From: Viridothelium virens
Lineage: Eukaryota; Ascomycota; Dothideomycetes; Trypetheliales; Trypetheliaceae
Reading direction: 5' to 3'
Assembly: GCA_010094025.1 (NCBI GenBank)
Contig: ML991785.1
Span: 124,001 to 188,000 of the forward strand
Length of the DNA: 64,000 bases
The position numbers were made by a program, and so were the translations under genes. Positions 1 through 11,490 of this stretch are shown piece by piece (position 1 is the first letter of the stretch; each line of letters opens with the position of its first letter). Below the pieces are notes generated by a model. It worked only from the letters and a program-made list of their open reading frames with translations. It ran no database searches and was not told where the DNA came from.

Positions 1-644
1 GTCGATCGAGACCTAGTTCAAGAGCCGGTAAGGTGTGGACAGAATGAGGTGGTTGTAGGTTCCAGTAGTATGCTAGAAATTAAACACCTATTGCATGGGA
101 ATGACACTGCCTCTGCTTACCAAAAGGACGGCCCTTTCTTCCGGTCCCCAGCTTACCACAGAGGCAGAAGATGAAGCCTTTCCCCATATCCGCTATAGAG
201 TCTGCCATGTTGTGTCAGAATTCGGGTGTACTGATGTCATGACCAAAAATTTTGTAGCTTTCTAGGCTATTGAAGTCTATTAGATGGTCTCTGAAGTTCG
301 GGGGTTGACACCCTGCGCCAGCCTAGGGCCACACCTAATTGGGCAACTAGCTTGGCGTCTAGCCGTAAAGGCTATCGAAACCACCACAGCCGAACCTAGA
401 CAGCTTTAATTACCGTATTTCAAGCCTCAGGTGCGATACGTTTGCAAGACTTTTGGCCGCGACTTGGTGATACATGTTCCGCATTGCAGGCCAGCTGATT
501 TGGTATCTATTTCAGGAGACTTGAGAACGCTATATCGTATATTCTGAATGGCAGAACGTAAAGTTGCTATTTCGTTTCCGGAGATAAAACTCAAAAGGCC
601 AGCCACCTTCGTCACTCGAAGCCTTCACCCGGTCTGATCATCCC
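1..644. other. Left-edge region, no gene recognised
   Basis: I see no supportable gene. On the minus strand an ATG near 209 opens a short frame that reaches a GTAAGC donor-like site near 158, which could be the first exon of a gene running off the left edge. Nothing in it is recognisable. A 62-codon minus-strand frame at 427-615 lacks a convincing ATG and any family motif. Confidence 0.3.
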
Positions 645-1474
645 TTAATCTTGCAGCATCCAACTGATTCTGAGTGTGTCGGATGTGTTGCGCAGACATT
701 CTGGCCCGTCATGGTTTGATGGACATTGGAGATCGAATTCCGTTTGAAGGCAATAAATCCTGTCTCCCTCTGGAGTCTTGGCGTCAAGTTGGACGCTCCA
801 CTGTCCCTATACAAAGTCATGAGCCGCCGGTCTGGTTTATGAATAGTGATCAAATACATACAGGAGCGACCAGCCAGTCCGCAAACCAAAATGCGTAATC
901 GATAAACACAGGTCCTTCACTCGGGGGACATGCTTTTTCGGGTTCGTCCGAATCAGGAGGCTGGTGCATCTTCTCGAGATAATCGCAAATGTGAAATGTA
1001 CCATTAAGCGCACCAGAGTCTCCAGTGTTTGCGGTTACATTGATCTGATAGTCAACGGTTGAGTATCTTGAGATGTCGCTGGTTAAGTTGCCTGCATAAT
1101 GACATACACATCAGTCAGACGAGTTGTTCAACATGAAATGAGCAATGACGAAACGATAACAGCAGTGAGAATTACCCCAAATAAACACATCCTCTTCTTT
1201 GTTCCTGGGTACTTCAATCAGATCAGGATTCAACTCAAGCAGGAATTCAAATCGTTGTTAAGACATACAAAACAGGTACCTGCGGGCTGTTGACAATGCG
1301 CTCGATCGCTAGGACGTCGGTGTCGCGTGATTCCGGACACAATTTGACAATTGAGCCGCCAGGCATGTGTCCAAGGCCACCTGTGTTTCCAAGCACCAAA
1401 GGATATTGTTGACCTTCCCTGACTGCTCCGCCTGATACGACGGCGAAGAGCACGTAGATGCCTAAGAGCAACAT
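645..1474 (-). CDS. Secreted ML-domain (NPC2-like) lipid-binding protein, four exons
   Basis: Exons, in order of translation: 1474-1269, 1204-1176, 1091-862, 806-645 (206, 29, 230 and 162 nt; 209 codons including stop). Donors are GTATGT, GTAATT and GTATGT, and acceptors CCCAG, TGCAG and TATAG. Phases agree at every join. The product (208 aa) begins with a signal peptide (MLLLGIYVLFAVVSGG). It then shows the fungal ML-domain pattern: a Cys before a D-x-L-x-I-E-x-I-x-x-SP stretch, a beta-strand with NLT, HICDYLEK, a Cys-rich hydrophilic loop, and a late PEGDRIYCLQTEFDLQ strand. ML proteins of the NPC2 and fungal PG/PI-transfer type bind sterols or phospholipids in the secretory path, vacuole or outside the cell. 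The Trp-rich FWFADWLVAP segment is less usual for the family. The exon chain is sound; the ML assignment is from pattern only. Confidence 0.72.
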
Positions 1475-2836
1475 TGTAGAAGGCAGCAATTGAGTACACT
1501 GTCGTGGTTGAAAGAAGAGGAGAAATGAGCTCGAGTATAGGGAAAAGGATGAAGGCCAGGAGGTGGATGCAATTGAATGCTGTGGGTGGGTGGGTGAGGA
1601 CATAAAGTACATGCATAGAATAGTAGAAGGGGTACTCTACAGGTAAGCGCCGTCCTCCACAAGGACGAAATGTCGTCTTGCCACGATGGGTACGGCGTAA
1701 TTGGCAGGCTCGGAAGGATGATCTGCACTCTACAATGCTAAATATAGCCTTTCTGCGGCACTATGGTGATTGCTAGAGTGCTCAGCTCTGCGCGCGAGAT
1801 TGCGGCACAGGTCAAAACGGCAGGCCAAAAGCTGTTCAGATCGTCTGCCACGTAGGTCCTATGTTGGAATATGAACTCGTATGTATTTTGTTCTAGAAGC
1901 TTTGCACCACAAAAGAGAACGTCCAGATCAGATCACTATACGTTCCAACGATGCCCGACACCTAGAGTAGAGCTGGTTCTGTTGAATCCGTCCAAACTAG
2001 GCTTAGCGCACCTGCGAAACCACACAAAATCCTCAGACCTCAGATAGATAGCTTCATAGAACTAAGAATTTGACCACAGGATACCTACCTTATACTTTTA
2101 ACAGGTCTTTTCAATACTCCTACGATTATCTCTGTTGTTGGATCTGCGAATGGCTTGCAGCTGAATTGTAATTAGCTGTCGATCAGGCAATTTAATTGCT
2201 TCTGCAGCTGGGTGGCTCTACCCTTAGAGGCTTGATGTTGGGCTTAATGTTTATTCAATTATTGGATAGCGAGGAATGCGGCGCTTGATTTGAAACATGC
2301 ACCATCCTACTACGCCCGACATTCACGGCATCCTCCACTGGAGTCTCTGAGGTCTATTGGAGAGATTTGCACAAAGATCTTCGCGAACTGAAACTGAGGG
2401 AATTGCTGCACAATCCTCCCAATCTCTTCCTTAAGTAGCGATCGTCGTCTATTTGAATGAGAGCACGCCAATGCAAGTCATAGACATCGGAGATGCGATC
2501 TTCGTGTACGTAGGGATGTGTGGTAGTGGAAGAGCTATGCGATAAAAGATTTGAACAACTTTTGGGCCTGCAATTTTGGCCTGTGCCGAGACCTCGTGCA
2601 ACCATGCGGCTCGAGTGTGCCTCGCTGGCATCTTTCGAGTAGACTTCACGAAGCTAAAATGATCAGCTACGGAGCTCAAGTATGTATCCTTTTCATTTCC
2701 GGTTCATTGAAGCCTTGAGCCATCTCGTTATAAACTCCAGTATCTGCCACCATGGCAGCAAAAGCTAAGAGACAAGACGATATCCTACACGCACATGCAC
2801 TTTCATATTAACCTTGAAATTCTCATCTACGTTACA
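1475..2836. other. Intergenic, no recognised gene
   Basis: This lies between two divergently transcribed secreted-protein genes and presumably holds both promoters. Two overlapping minus-strand frames (2354-2605 and 2449-2679) look faintly coding but have no recognisable motif, and I could not chain them into a gene. Confidence 0.4.
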
Positions 2837-4621
2837 ATGAAGATATTTACCCGCTTCTTGTCTGCAGCGCCTCTCCTCATCTACCCTACAGTGTATGCTG
2901 ACGAGACGGCTCGACTTCAAGTAAGGGCACCTTCTTTCGAATGGACTGCATGGGGCGACTCATATGCCTCTGGTGTTGGTACTGGAAAATATATTGATGG
3001 ACGCCGGTGCCTACGCTACCAGGAAGCTTATCCTGTATGGATCCAAGATGATCCAAACAACCTACTACCTGGATCAGGAGGCAAGCTGAACAACGTCGTC
3101 TGTTCAGGGGCTAAAGCTGCAGAGGTAGAAGAATTTCAATTCTATACCACCGACCAATCCTCTGGTCAACCTAACTTGCAATACTACCCAAGGCCAAGCA
3201 GTGGTAAACCCGCAATGGGTACACTCACTGTTGGCGGAGACGACATTGATTTTCCAGGCATCTTGAATAATTGCATCATCGAGGGATTTCCGTGAGTTGA
3301 ACAGACGCTTTTATCTTTGTCTAATTATCTGAGACACTAACAATTTGCCAGATGGCCTTTGAGTTCGGGTTTCACGCAGCGTACTTGCGACGAGCAGAGG
3401 GATCTATCGTGGTCTTTGATTTGTCAAGATGGGGATAAAGACACGCCAAACACTGATTTGGTATCCAAAATCGATTCAGTCATCAAGAAGATCGTTCAAT
3501 ATGGCCAGGGTGCGAGTGGAAACAACTTTCGGCTTTATGTGACTGGTTATGGTCAGTTTTTCAATGATCAAGATCCCGGTTGCAACACTGTGACATTTGC
3601 AAGAACGGCAAATCCTAACCCTGATGGCAAGCAACACAATATGATGACTACAGATTTGCGTCAAGACTTCAACTTGATGAGTCTGACGTTAAATGCTGCG
3701 ATCAAAAAGGCCGTAAGCCAAAACAGTGGAAGCAACGTTAAGTATATTGACATCGACGGCTTGCTGGGAACGGGACACCGCTTCTGCGAGCCAGGCATCA
3801 AGGAACCAGACCAGAGCAATCCTAATCTATGGTTCTGGCACTATCCATACAACCAGAACGACGATTCGACGAACCCCACCATAAAGTATTTGAACAGCGT
3901 TGAGCAGGCCAACGTCAACACCCTCACCTGGGATCCGAAAAAGACTCTCTGGACAGACTATCTCGAAGATTTCTGGTCTAAGGTTGACATGGACCAACTG
4001 AATCAGACCGCAGGTGACAATGCGACCGCGCAGTTCGATATTTGGCCGGACGTTATTGGCTACCGCGCAAAGGTATTTCATCCACAACTATTTTATCATC
4101 AGGCGATCTACAAGGCAATCGTGCAGCAGTATATCTCAGACACTGGCACAGGCAGCCAGACAGCGACCACTACGTCAGCTGCTCCAACAAACACTCCTCC
4201 ACCTCCTCCAGCCTATGCTACTGGCACCTGTTGCTTTCATCTCGACGAGTGGGAAGACTGCGACCCGGAATCAGATGACTTGTATGCAAACATAACCCTA
4301 CTCGACAACAACAAGAAAGTAATCTACCAAACGCCAGCATCGTATTTCGATAATAACGGGCTGGGTGACCCAATCAACGACGGCAACGGCACTACTATAC
4401 AAGGCCCTCTCCCCAATCCAATCACTATTACTGGAGAGCATGAGCAGGACTATATTCAATTTACCTATGGAAGTCTGAGCTGGCAAAGCAAAAAGGCGAG
4501 CGGAGGAGCACAATGTTCCGTCGGCGGCTGGAATCCTCGTGACGGACCTGTGTGCGATGATGCGTTGGTCCCAGAAGACTTACCAACGGAGAACCAGATG
4601 GATTGCTGTTTCCCATGCTAG
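2837..4621 (+). CDS. Secreted SGNH/GDSL-type hydrolase with Cys-rich C-terminal domain
   Basis: Exons 2837-3291 and 3352-4621 are split by a 60-bp intron (GTGAGT donor, CTAAC branch, CCAG acceptor) and give 574 aa. The ATG at 2837 is chosen because it opens directly on a signal peptide ending ...PTVYA; an upstream in-frame ATG at 2795 would bury it. The catalytic block I is WGDSYASG with Ser about residue 42. A GGDD motif replaces the usual GxND block, and FHPQLFYH near residue 415 carries the likely catalytic His. These features place it in the fungal SGNH lipase/esterase group. After a Thr/Pro linker comes about 145 residues rich in Cys (TGTCCFH at the start, DCCFPC at the very end), perhaps a disulfide-bonded binding module. 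The substrate is unknown, probably an ester of host or cell-wall material. Confidence 0.88.
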
Positions 4622-4958
4622 ATACCCTGCTGCAGATTAGATATCAAGAAGCCATTTTTTCAATTTGAAGTGCTTTTGAAACGTAAGAGTGGAAGATGTG
4701 AGATCGGGGTAGGCCTGCTAGAATAATTGGATGCAGAACTTGTTGTTACCGGGATTCTGTCTCTGTTCATTTCTACTGAGACCTAGAGTCTGTTGCCTAT
4801 ACCTGAAGGGATTGTAGAGTCAGCGTTTGAGGGTATATCCAATTGCAATACAGAATCGATCATGCAGTAAGCAGAATATGCATTCATATCAGGTAGACGC
4901 TGAGAGCAAAAGAAGCCTCAAATTAGCCGCAGATACACAGAAAAACCATGCTTCCCAT
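4622..4958. other. Convergent intergenic spacer
   Basis: These 337 bp separate the 3' ends of the SGNH hydrolase and PQ-loop genes. I see only AT-rich 3'-UTR-like sequence. Confidence 0.5.
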
Positions 4959-5913
4959 CTAAAGTTCTTCTGATCCGAGCAGAGACCGGCGCTCATCGGT
5001 AAACCTATTCTTGCCATCAGGTTCCGCTCTATTGAGATATAAGAGCAGCATGCTGCCTTGACCAATCGCCAGGATGGCATTGTTGACACAGGTCCATCCC
5101 ACCCAAGGGTACCATTCCAGCAATATGGCCGGCTTTGATCCGAGTTTCCACATATTAGGGGGAAGAATCATTCTGAACGGCCACGAGATGGCAAGAAGGA
5201 GAAATGTGAAGAAATGAAGACCAAGTGTCCACTTGCTCAAAACGTTCGGTTGACCCGCAGGTGGCTTGACACGAGCCTGGAAGAAAAAGGAAACAGCGGT
5301 TAAGAGTGTAAAGAGAGGATTGATGATGGCTGCATTGACGTTGCGTATAATGTTGAAGAACACGTCTTGCGGTCGACCTCTAGCGACAACAGAGAGGATG
5401 AACAAGAGTACGTGCAAGATCCAAAGCAGTACTGCTACCTTTTTAGAAAGGACATCGGGAGCAGGTCTGATGGTTGAAGCAGGTATACAGATGGCCAGCG
5501 CTAAGCTATTGAATTTTCAGTTAATCTATAAGAATAGAAATTGTTGTTTGAGTGTGACGTACAGAAGTAGTGAGCAAATCCACTGGGTAAGGATCTGGGA
5601 GAGGTTGAGCCAGTCGCGGGTAGAAGGTGGCGTGGCGATTGGGACACCGTATTCCATGAGCGGTGCCGATTTAAAGAGATAGTACATGGTAGCCACTTGG
5701 ACTTGAGCCACCAGCGTGGTAGTGAGGAGGCCGGCTACCGAAAGACCAGTTGATGAGCCAAAGGTGAGCAGGCGGTAATATTGAGGGATGTAAGAGACGA
5801 ATGTCACTACGATGAGCAGTCTACAAAAAGCGAGCTCTACGCATTAGCAAGAGATCAGATATATCGGACGCTATGAATTAGACCCACAAATTGAGAAGAG
5901 TCGAGGCAGCCAT
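4959..5913 (-). CDS. PQ-loop repeat membrane protein
   Basis: Exons, in order of translation: 5913-5888 (26 nt), 5820-5563, 5505-4959, giving 277 codons including stop. Introns are 67 and 57 bp (GTGGGT/GTAG and GTACGT/ATAG) and keep the frame. The product (276 aa) has about seven hydrophobic segments. Near the N-terminus is the PQ-loop signature SYIPQYYRL followed by STGLSVAG, as in cystinosin/SWEET-like fungal proteins. The matching second PQ loop (around WVGWTCVNN) is degenerate. Family members move amino acids or sugars, or sit in vacuolar or Golgi membranes; the substrate cannot be told here. The frame remains open upstream of the chosen ATG on the same strand, so a longer N-terminus is possible, but the short start puts the first membrane helix at residue 5, as usual. 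Confidence 0.78.
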
Positions 5914-7148
5914 GATGTATGTAGCGAACGCGAAAGGGAGATAATGAAGGAAAAAGAGTAGAATAATTGAGATCAGCCTGAGCGAGCTCGAGCTTCCGAA
6001 CACAAGGCGTACGACAGATAATGCATTAAGGAGCCTAAGTGTACTCTCTACGGAAGGGGGCACAAATGGCGGGAGAAAAGGAAGGGTAGGTTCAAACTAA
6101 ACGGTACGGAGATTTAGCTACATGCGCAGAGGGATGGCTCGGGCGTTGTCGAGATTCCGGTCAAGTGTGAGCTTTCTATCCTTTCGGCTACCGTACATCA
6201 ATTCGTCCAGCTCATTGGGGAACAGTTTGTCGAACCTAAAGCTTACCTTTCGTCCTCTTCTTCATTGGCTAAGGTTTCTAGGTCCTACTGGCTCGGTGGG
6301 CTTGTCTGTGGCAGAGTAGATCCTTGCCCGAAATGCCACAGACCACCTCAGTGGCTTCATCTCCTTAATTTCCGAGGTCATTAAATAGTCAGCTGTAGCT
6401 ATCTAGAACAACAGAGTTTTTCGCCCTCATGTAGCTGCCGCTGCAGTTCGATACAGTTTGACTCTCCATCCGAGCGTGTGAAAAGACAACGCACAAATCA
6501 GTGATTTTTCGGTTCTGAAACTCGATCTGCACAACGCTAACAGGATTACCAGCCTTGGGTGCTTGCATGAGTTGGAAGCTACCTCACCAATACCCAAATC
6601 GAGTGGTAACTCAATGGGCTGACTTGTTCGCTTTGAGAGAGGCTGATAGGAAGGGCAATCAAAGGAAGAGAGCCTTACCATACTTACTTATTTACCAAAG
6701 TCAGAATTACCCGCACGCACTCAGAATTCCAGTGCACGTCTGCGCATAGCCGCCCGGTGCTGTGGCTTTTCCAATGTGCAGACGCCCAATCATGACAGCC
6801 AGAAGCGCCACCGTTCCGAAACTCTACCTGAGCTTAAGTAAACCCACTTATTTCAATCCGTAAGGCTGTACTTGCTCAGTCGCAACGTGTCTAACGAGTC
6901 TTTTGCTTCCGATCTTCTTTCTCATGCGCTTTATCATTTTCTGTTATCTGGTCACAACTTGAGCCGAATTTACCACTTTCTCAAAAGACTGAGCTCTAGA
7001 TTTTGTATCCAGCTCCCATATTCATTAAGATGCTGAACAGTGCCAAAAAAAAACCGCCGCATGATCTCCAGCAGACCATCAAGGTCCCTCTTCAAAACGT
7101 CGACAGCCTCGCCTCCCAATCTGTGCCAACTATCATCCATCAACAATC
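5914..7148. other. Intergenic, divergent promoters
   Basis: No gene was recognised in this 1.2-kb gap between the PQ-loop gene (minus) and the NLR (plus). Several short frames lack family features. Confidence 0.45.
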
Positions 7149-10100
7149 ATGTCGAACTCTAAGGAGTACACCGTTGCATGGATTTGCGCTATACATACCG
7201 AATATGTAGCCGCGCAAGCCTTGCTCGATGAAAGACACAAGGCCCCTGAATATGTGTCTCCTAATGACAACAATCATTACACATTGGGCAAATTTGGGAA
7301 ACATAATGTGGTCATTGCGGTCTTACCCGATGGGGAATATGGTATAATCGCTGCATCAAGCGTTGCAAAAGACATAGTCCACACCTTCTCCAATATTAGA
7401 ATCGGGTTGGTGGTTGGAATTGCTGGTGGAGCACCGAGTTTAACGCACGACATTCGTCTGGGTGATATTGTAGTCAGTGCTCCTCGCGATGGCAAAGGTG
7501 GTGTATTCCAATACGACTTTGGCAAGACCATACAAAATCAGAGCTTCCATTCAACAGGCTTCTTAAACCAGCCACCCAAGGTATTAAGAGCGGCGGTGGC
7601 TGGTCTCAGAGCGCAATACGAGGTCGAAGGCCATCAGCTTCGAGATACTATCAATGGTGGGCTGAAGAGAAAACCACGATTATGGAAGAAGTATCAGCGA
7701 CCAGACCCAGCCACTGACCACTTGTACAAATCTGACGTCATCCACGTACAACAAGGAACCAGCTGTGCGGTAGCCTGCGGTGATAGTCCATCGACTTTGG
7801 TTTCACGGGACGAACGCACTGAAGACGAAGATGATCCAACTATACACTACGGATTAATTGCTTCTGCAAACCAATTAATGAAGGATGCTGAAATACGGGA
7901 TAAGCTAGCAGAGGAGATGGATGTCCTTTGCTTTGAGATGGAGGCGGCCGGCCTCATGAACGACTTTCCATGTCTTGTTATCCGCGGTGTATGCGATTAC
8001 TCAGACACTCACAAGAACAACCATTGGCAGGGCTATGCTGCAATGGCAGCGGCTGCGTATGCAAAAGATCTCCTCTCTCAGATCGCACCAACACAATTAG
8101 AGATGGAAAGAAAAGTCGTGGATGTACTCGATTCTTGTCGGTAGCATAAAGTCTTTAAATCTGCATTGGCTCTACTAATTTTCAATTTAGTCCAACGGAC
8201 CATACTGGGAACGCAAGATGCTATGCAGAGGCTAGAATTCATACATCAGAATCAACAAATAGATCGCTGGCTACACCCCCCAGATCCATCAACGAATTTC
8301 AACAAAGCTTTGCAATTGCGCCAGAAAGGCACAGGGTCTTGGTTGTTGAAACATCCAGCTTTTAATAAATGGACGACAAAACCTGGCTCCTTTCTTTGGC
8401 TACATGGTATCCCGGGGTGCGGAAAAACTGTCCTAAGTACAACTGTCCTTGAGGAGCTACGACAACGTCTAGCATGCCGCCCTCTTCTCTACTTCTTCTG
8501 TGATTTCAATGATGCGATGAAGCGAACCTTGGAGCAAATTGTCCGCTCCCTCATCAGCCAACTTTATTACCAGCAGAAGACCAGTCAAGCTTCATTGGAG
8601 CGATGCTTCTCCTCGCGTAATGAGGGGAGATCGCAGCCTTCCTGTGAAGCACTCTGCAACACCTTTGTAGATATGATCAAAGGCGCTTCGGAAGTCTGGA
8701 TTCTAATTGATGCCCTTGATGAATGTACGACTAGAAGTGGCCACTGGACTGAAGGTATCCTTCCATGGATGGCGTATATCTTTCAGCTTGAAGGCACCAA
8801 CATCCACCTTCTCATCACCAGTCGATTGGAACAGGACATTCAAGCTTCAATAAGCGATTGGAACTTCAACAAGGATATAATTTCTCTTCAAAGCGAGATT
8901 GTTGCTGATGATATCCGTGCGTACGTTCGGGCAAGAATCAGAGAGGACACAGAACTTAAACGTTGGCAATTTCGGCCAGACGTCCAGCGCGAGATTGAGA
9001 TCAACTTAGTAGATAGAGCACATGGAATGTAAACATATTGTTTCCTCTCAATGTGTATCCTCTCTTCTATGCATATGCTAAGATTTTCTAGGTTCCGATG
9101 GGTTGCATGCCAGCTAGATGCGCTCGCTAATTACCTCGACTATCGAAGTTTACGCAATACTCTCGCCACCCTTCCAAAGACGCTAGATGAGACATACGAT
9201 CGCATCCTACAAAAAATCCCTGATGAGTATATCGAAAGCTCAATTCGCGCCCTTCAGTTTGTGACCTTCTCCAAGAGACCATTGTCTGTCAAAGAAGTCA
9301 GAGATGCAATTGCGGTGGATCCAGAATATGAACCCCATTTTGATCGAAAGAATAGGATGCCAGACCCGCGAGAGATCTTGCGGCATTGTTCAGGCCTAGT
9401 AGTCTTTGTATCCATCGATAAGAACGACGATGACAGCGACGATGACAGCGACGATGACTACGACGATGACAACGACAATGTGCTCGACCAGGTGCTTCAA
9501 TTGGCACATTTCTCTGTCAAAGAGTATTTTACGTCGATGCGGATCCTTGCAAAGTTTGGCGGAAACTTTGAAGAAGCCACGGCGAGTAGTTCCATCGCAA
9601 AAGTTTGTGTGGCTTATATGTTGAATTTCAACGAAGATGATTCAAAAGACAATGTTGTACATGAATTTCCATTTGCACACTATGCTGCCGCATACTGGAT
9701 GGACCATTCGGTCCTCCGCAGAGAACGAGACCAACATTTACACAAACTAATCATGCAATCTTTCCGAAAGAGCTCGTACATCTTCTGGCTTCGCCTTCGT
9801 CCCCCGGGATTGGTTTATGAACTGACTTACAACAAGTCACCAGCCAGTCCCTTATACTATGTATCGCTAGGAGGTCTGATAGACGAAGCTAAAAAAAATG
9901 GTATTGGACGGAGCAGATGTAAATGCTAGAGGCGGTTTCTTCGGAAACGCTCTCCTGGCGGCATTATCAAACGGCCATGATCAGGTTGCCAGGCTACTTC
10001 TAGACAAAGGTGCTGATGTGAATATTCAGAGCAGAAATAGCGATACAGCACTCAATGGAGCAGCATTTTATGGCTTTGAGGAGATTGTTCGGCTACTTAT

Positions 10101-11490
10101 AGACCGAGGTGCTGATGTCAACGGTTTTAACAATGATGGCCAGACGCCACTCCAGGAGGCAGTATCCCGCGGCTTTGAGGAAATTGTCCGGCTACTTCTA
10201 GACCGAGGTGCTGATGTCAGCGATCTGGACAATGATGGCCAGACGCCACTCCAGGAGGCAGCATCCCACGGCTTTGAGGAGATTGTCCGGCTACTTCTAG
10301 ACCGAGGTGTTGATGTCAACGATCCGGGCGATTCTCGCCAGACGGCACTCCACAGGGCATCGTCCACAGGCCATGCGGAGACTGTCCAGCTACTTTTGGA
10401 CCGAGGTGCTGATGTCCACGCTCAGAATGATATGGGCGAGACAGCACTCGAGGAGGCAGCATCCGGCGGCTACAACCGAATCGTCGAGCTGCTGCTTGAT
10501 AAGGGTGCCGATTCTAGTTGTGAAGCTCTCGTAGGCGCTTCATTTGAAGGCCATACACAGACCGTCGAGCTACTGCTTGATAAAGGTGCCGATGCTAGTT
10601 GTGAAGCTCTCGTAAGCGCTTCGTCTGGAAACCATACACAGATCGTTGAACTACTGCTTAATAGGGGTGCTGATGCTAATTGTGAAGCTCTCGTAAATGC
10701 TTCATCTGGAGGCCATACACAGACCGTTGAGCTACTGCTTAATAGGGGTGCTGATGCTAGTTATGAAGCTCTCATAACTGCTTTATCTAAAGGTTATACA
10801 GAGACCGTTGAGCTACTGCTTAGTAGGGGTGCTGATGCTAATTGTAAAGCTCTCATAACTGCTTCGTTTAAAGGCCATGCGCAGATCGTCGAGCTGCTGC
10901 TTGAAAAAGCCGCCGATATCAACAGTCAAGGCAGTGGTCACTACCGCGACGTATTTGAAGCGAGTTGGAAGCAAGGCGATATCCGTGATGATGTGGACCG
11001 TAGAGAAATCCGGAAGATGCTACTGGGTAAAGCTGCTGCTGATGTCAACAGGCAGGACGGGTACTTCCTCGATAAATTGAAGGAGCATTCGTTGGGTGTC
11101 GATCAGATCATCGATATTCTGCTGGACGACAGAGCGAGCTTCTTCGCGTTCTATGTGGCGTTGTCTGACGGTCATACACACATCGTAAGGCTACTGGTGA
11201 ACGAATTTGCGGCCGATATCGAAAAGAAGCGTGGGTCCTTCCTCAACGAACCCCAAGAGCGCTCACTGGATATGGATCGTTTCAACAGGCTCCTGTATCT
11301 ACTCTCAGAGAGGAACCCCAATACCAAGGCTATTCTTGCACTCGACACAGCTGCTTCAGAAGCCGAAATGGAATTATTTGAGCGGTTGCTGGATCGTTTC
11401 CTCCCCAACGTCCCCTCAAAGTCAAGGTTAAGCGATAGGTCGAATCCACTGACTGCAGGCCTTGACCGGCGGCATCCAGCTTTCTACTGA
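7149..11490 (+). CDS. NLR-type STAND protein: PNP-NACHT-ankyrin, frame slip at A8
   Basis: Three blocks in order. (1) 7149 to about 8140: nucleoside-phosphorylase-like domain with WICAIHTEY, GLVVGIAGG, FEMEAAGLM and IRGVCDYSD. (2) About 8191-9028 plus 9092 onward: NACHT NTPase with P-loop GIPGCGKT (8406-8429), Walker B ILIDALDEC and ITSRLEQD. A clean 63-bp intron (9029-9091) restores the family motif GMFRWVACQLD. An Asp-rich tract lies at 9424-9480. (3) 9898-11490: ankyrin repeats. Such proteins act as fungal NLRs in non-self recognition and regulated cell death. Two junctions are odd. Intron 1 joins in frame only with a weak GTCGGT donor at 8137 (acceptor 8190) or with a longer 8124-8227 intron; the better GTAGCA donor at 8141 is out of phase. 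At 9891-9898 an A8 run shifts the NACHT frame by one base relative to the ankyrin frame. Sequencing error, slippage, or a decayed allele are all possible. Confidence 0.8.
9424..9480 (+). repeat. Asp-coding 12-bp microsatellite in the NLR
   Basis: About four imperfect copies of a GACGATGACAGC-like unit encode runs of DDDS/DDDY between the NACHT-proximal helical region and the ankyrin block. The tract is in frame. Confidence 0.8.
10057..10500 (+). repeat. Ankyrin repeats with near-identical 99-bp units
   Basis: Canonical 33-residue ankyrin units. The phrase encoding GFEEIVRLLxDRG recurs at 10072, 10171 and 10270, exactly 99 bp apart, with only a few base differences. The following segment encoding DGQTPLQEA recurs at about 10135 and 10234. 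Nucleotide-level likeness, not just protein likeness, points to recent duplication or gene conversion. Confidence 0.85.
10513..10917 (+). repeat. Five 27-residue (81-bp) shortened ankyrin-like units
   Basis: Directly after the 33-residue units the period drops to 27 residues. Each unit runs SCEALVxASxxxHTQxVELLLxxGADA. Five copies fill 405 bp exactly and are closely alike at DNA level. The loss of six residues per unit removes part of the usual ankyrin hairpin/first helix. Confidence 0.82.

Noticed and set aside
10057-10917. Regular repeats resembling a CRISPR or satellite array
   Set aside because: Units are contiguous, in frame and encode ankyrin motifs; no spacers.
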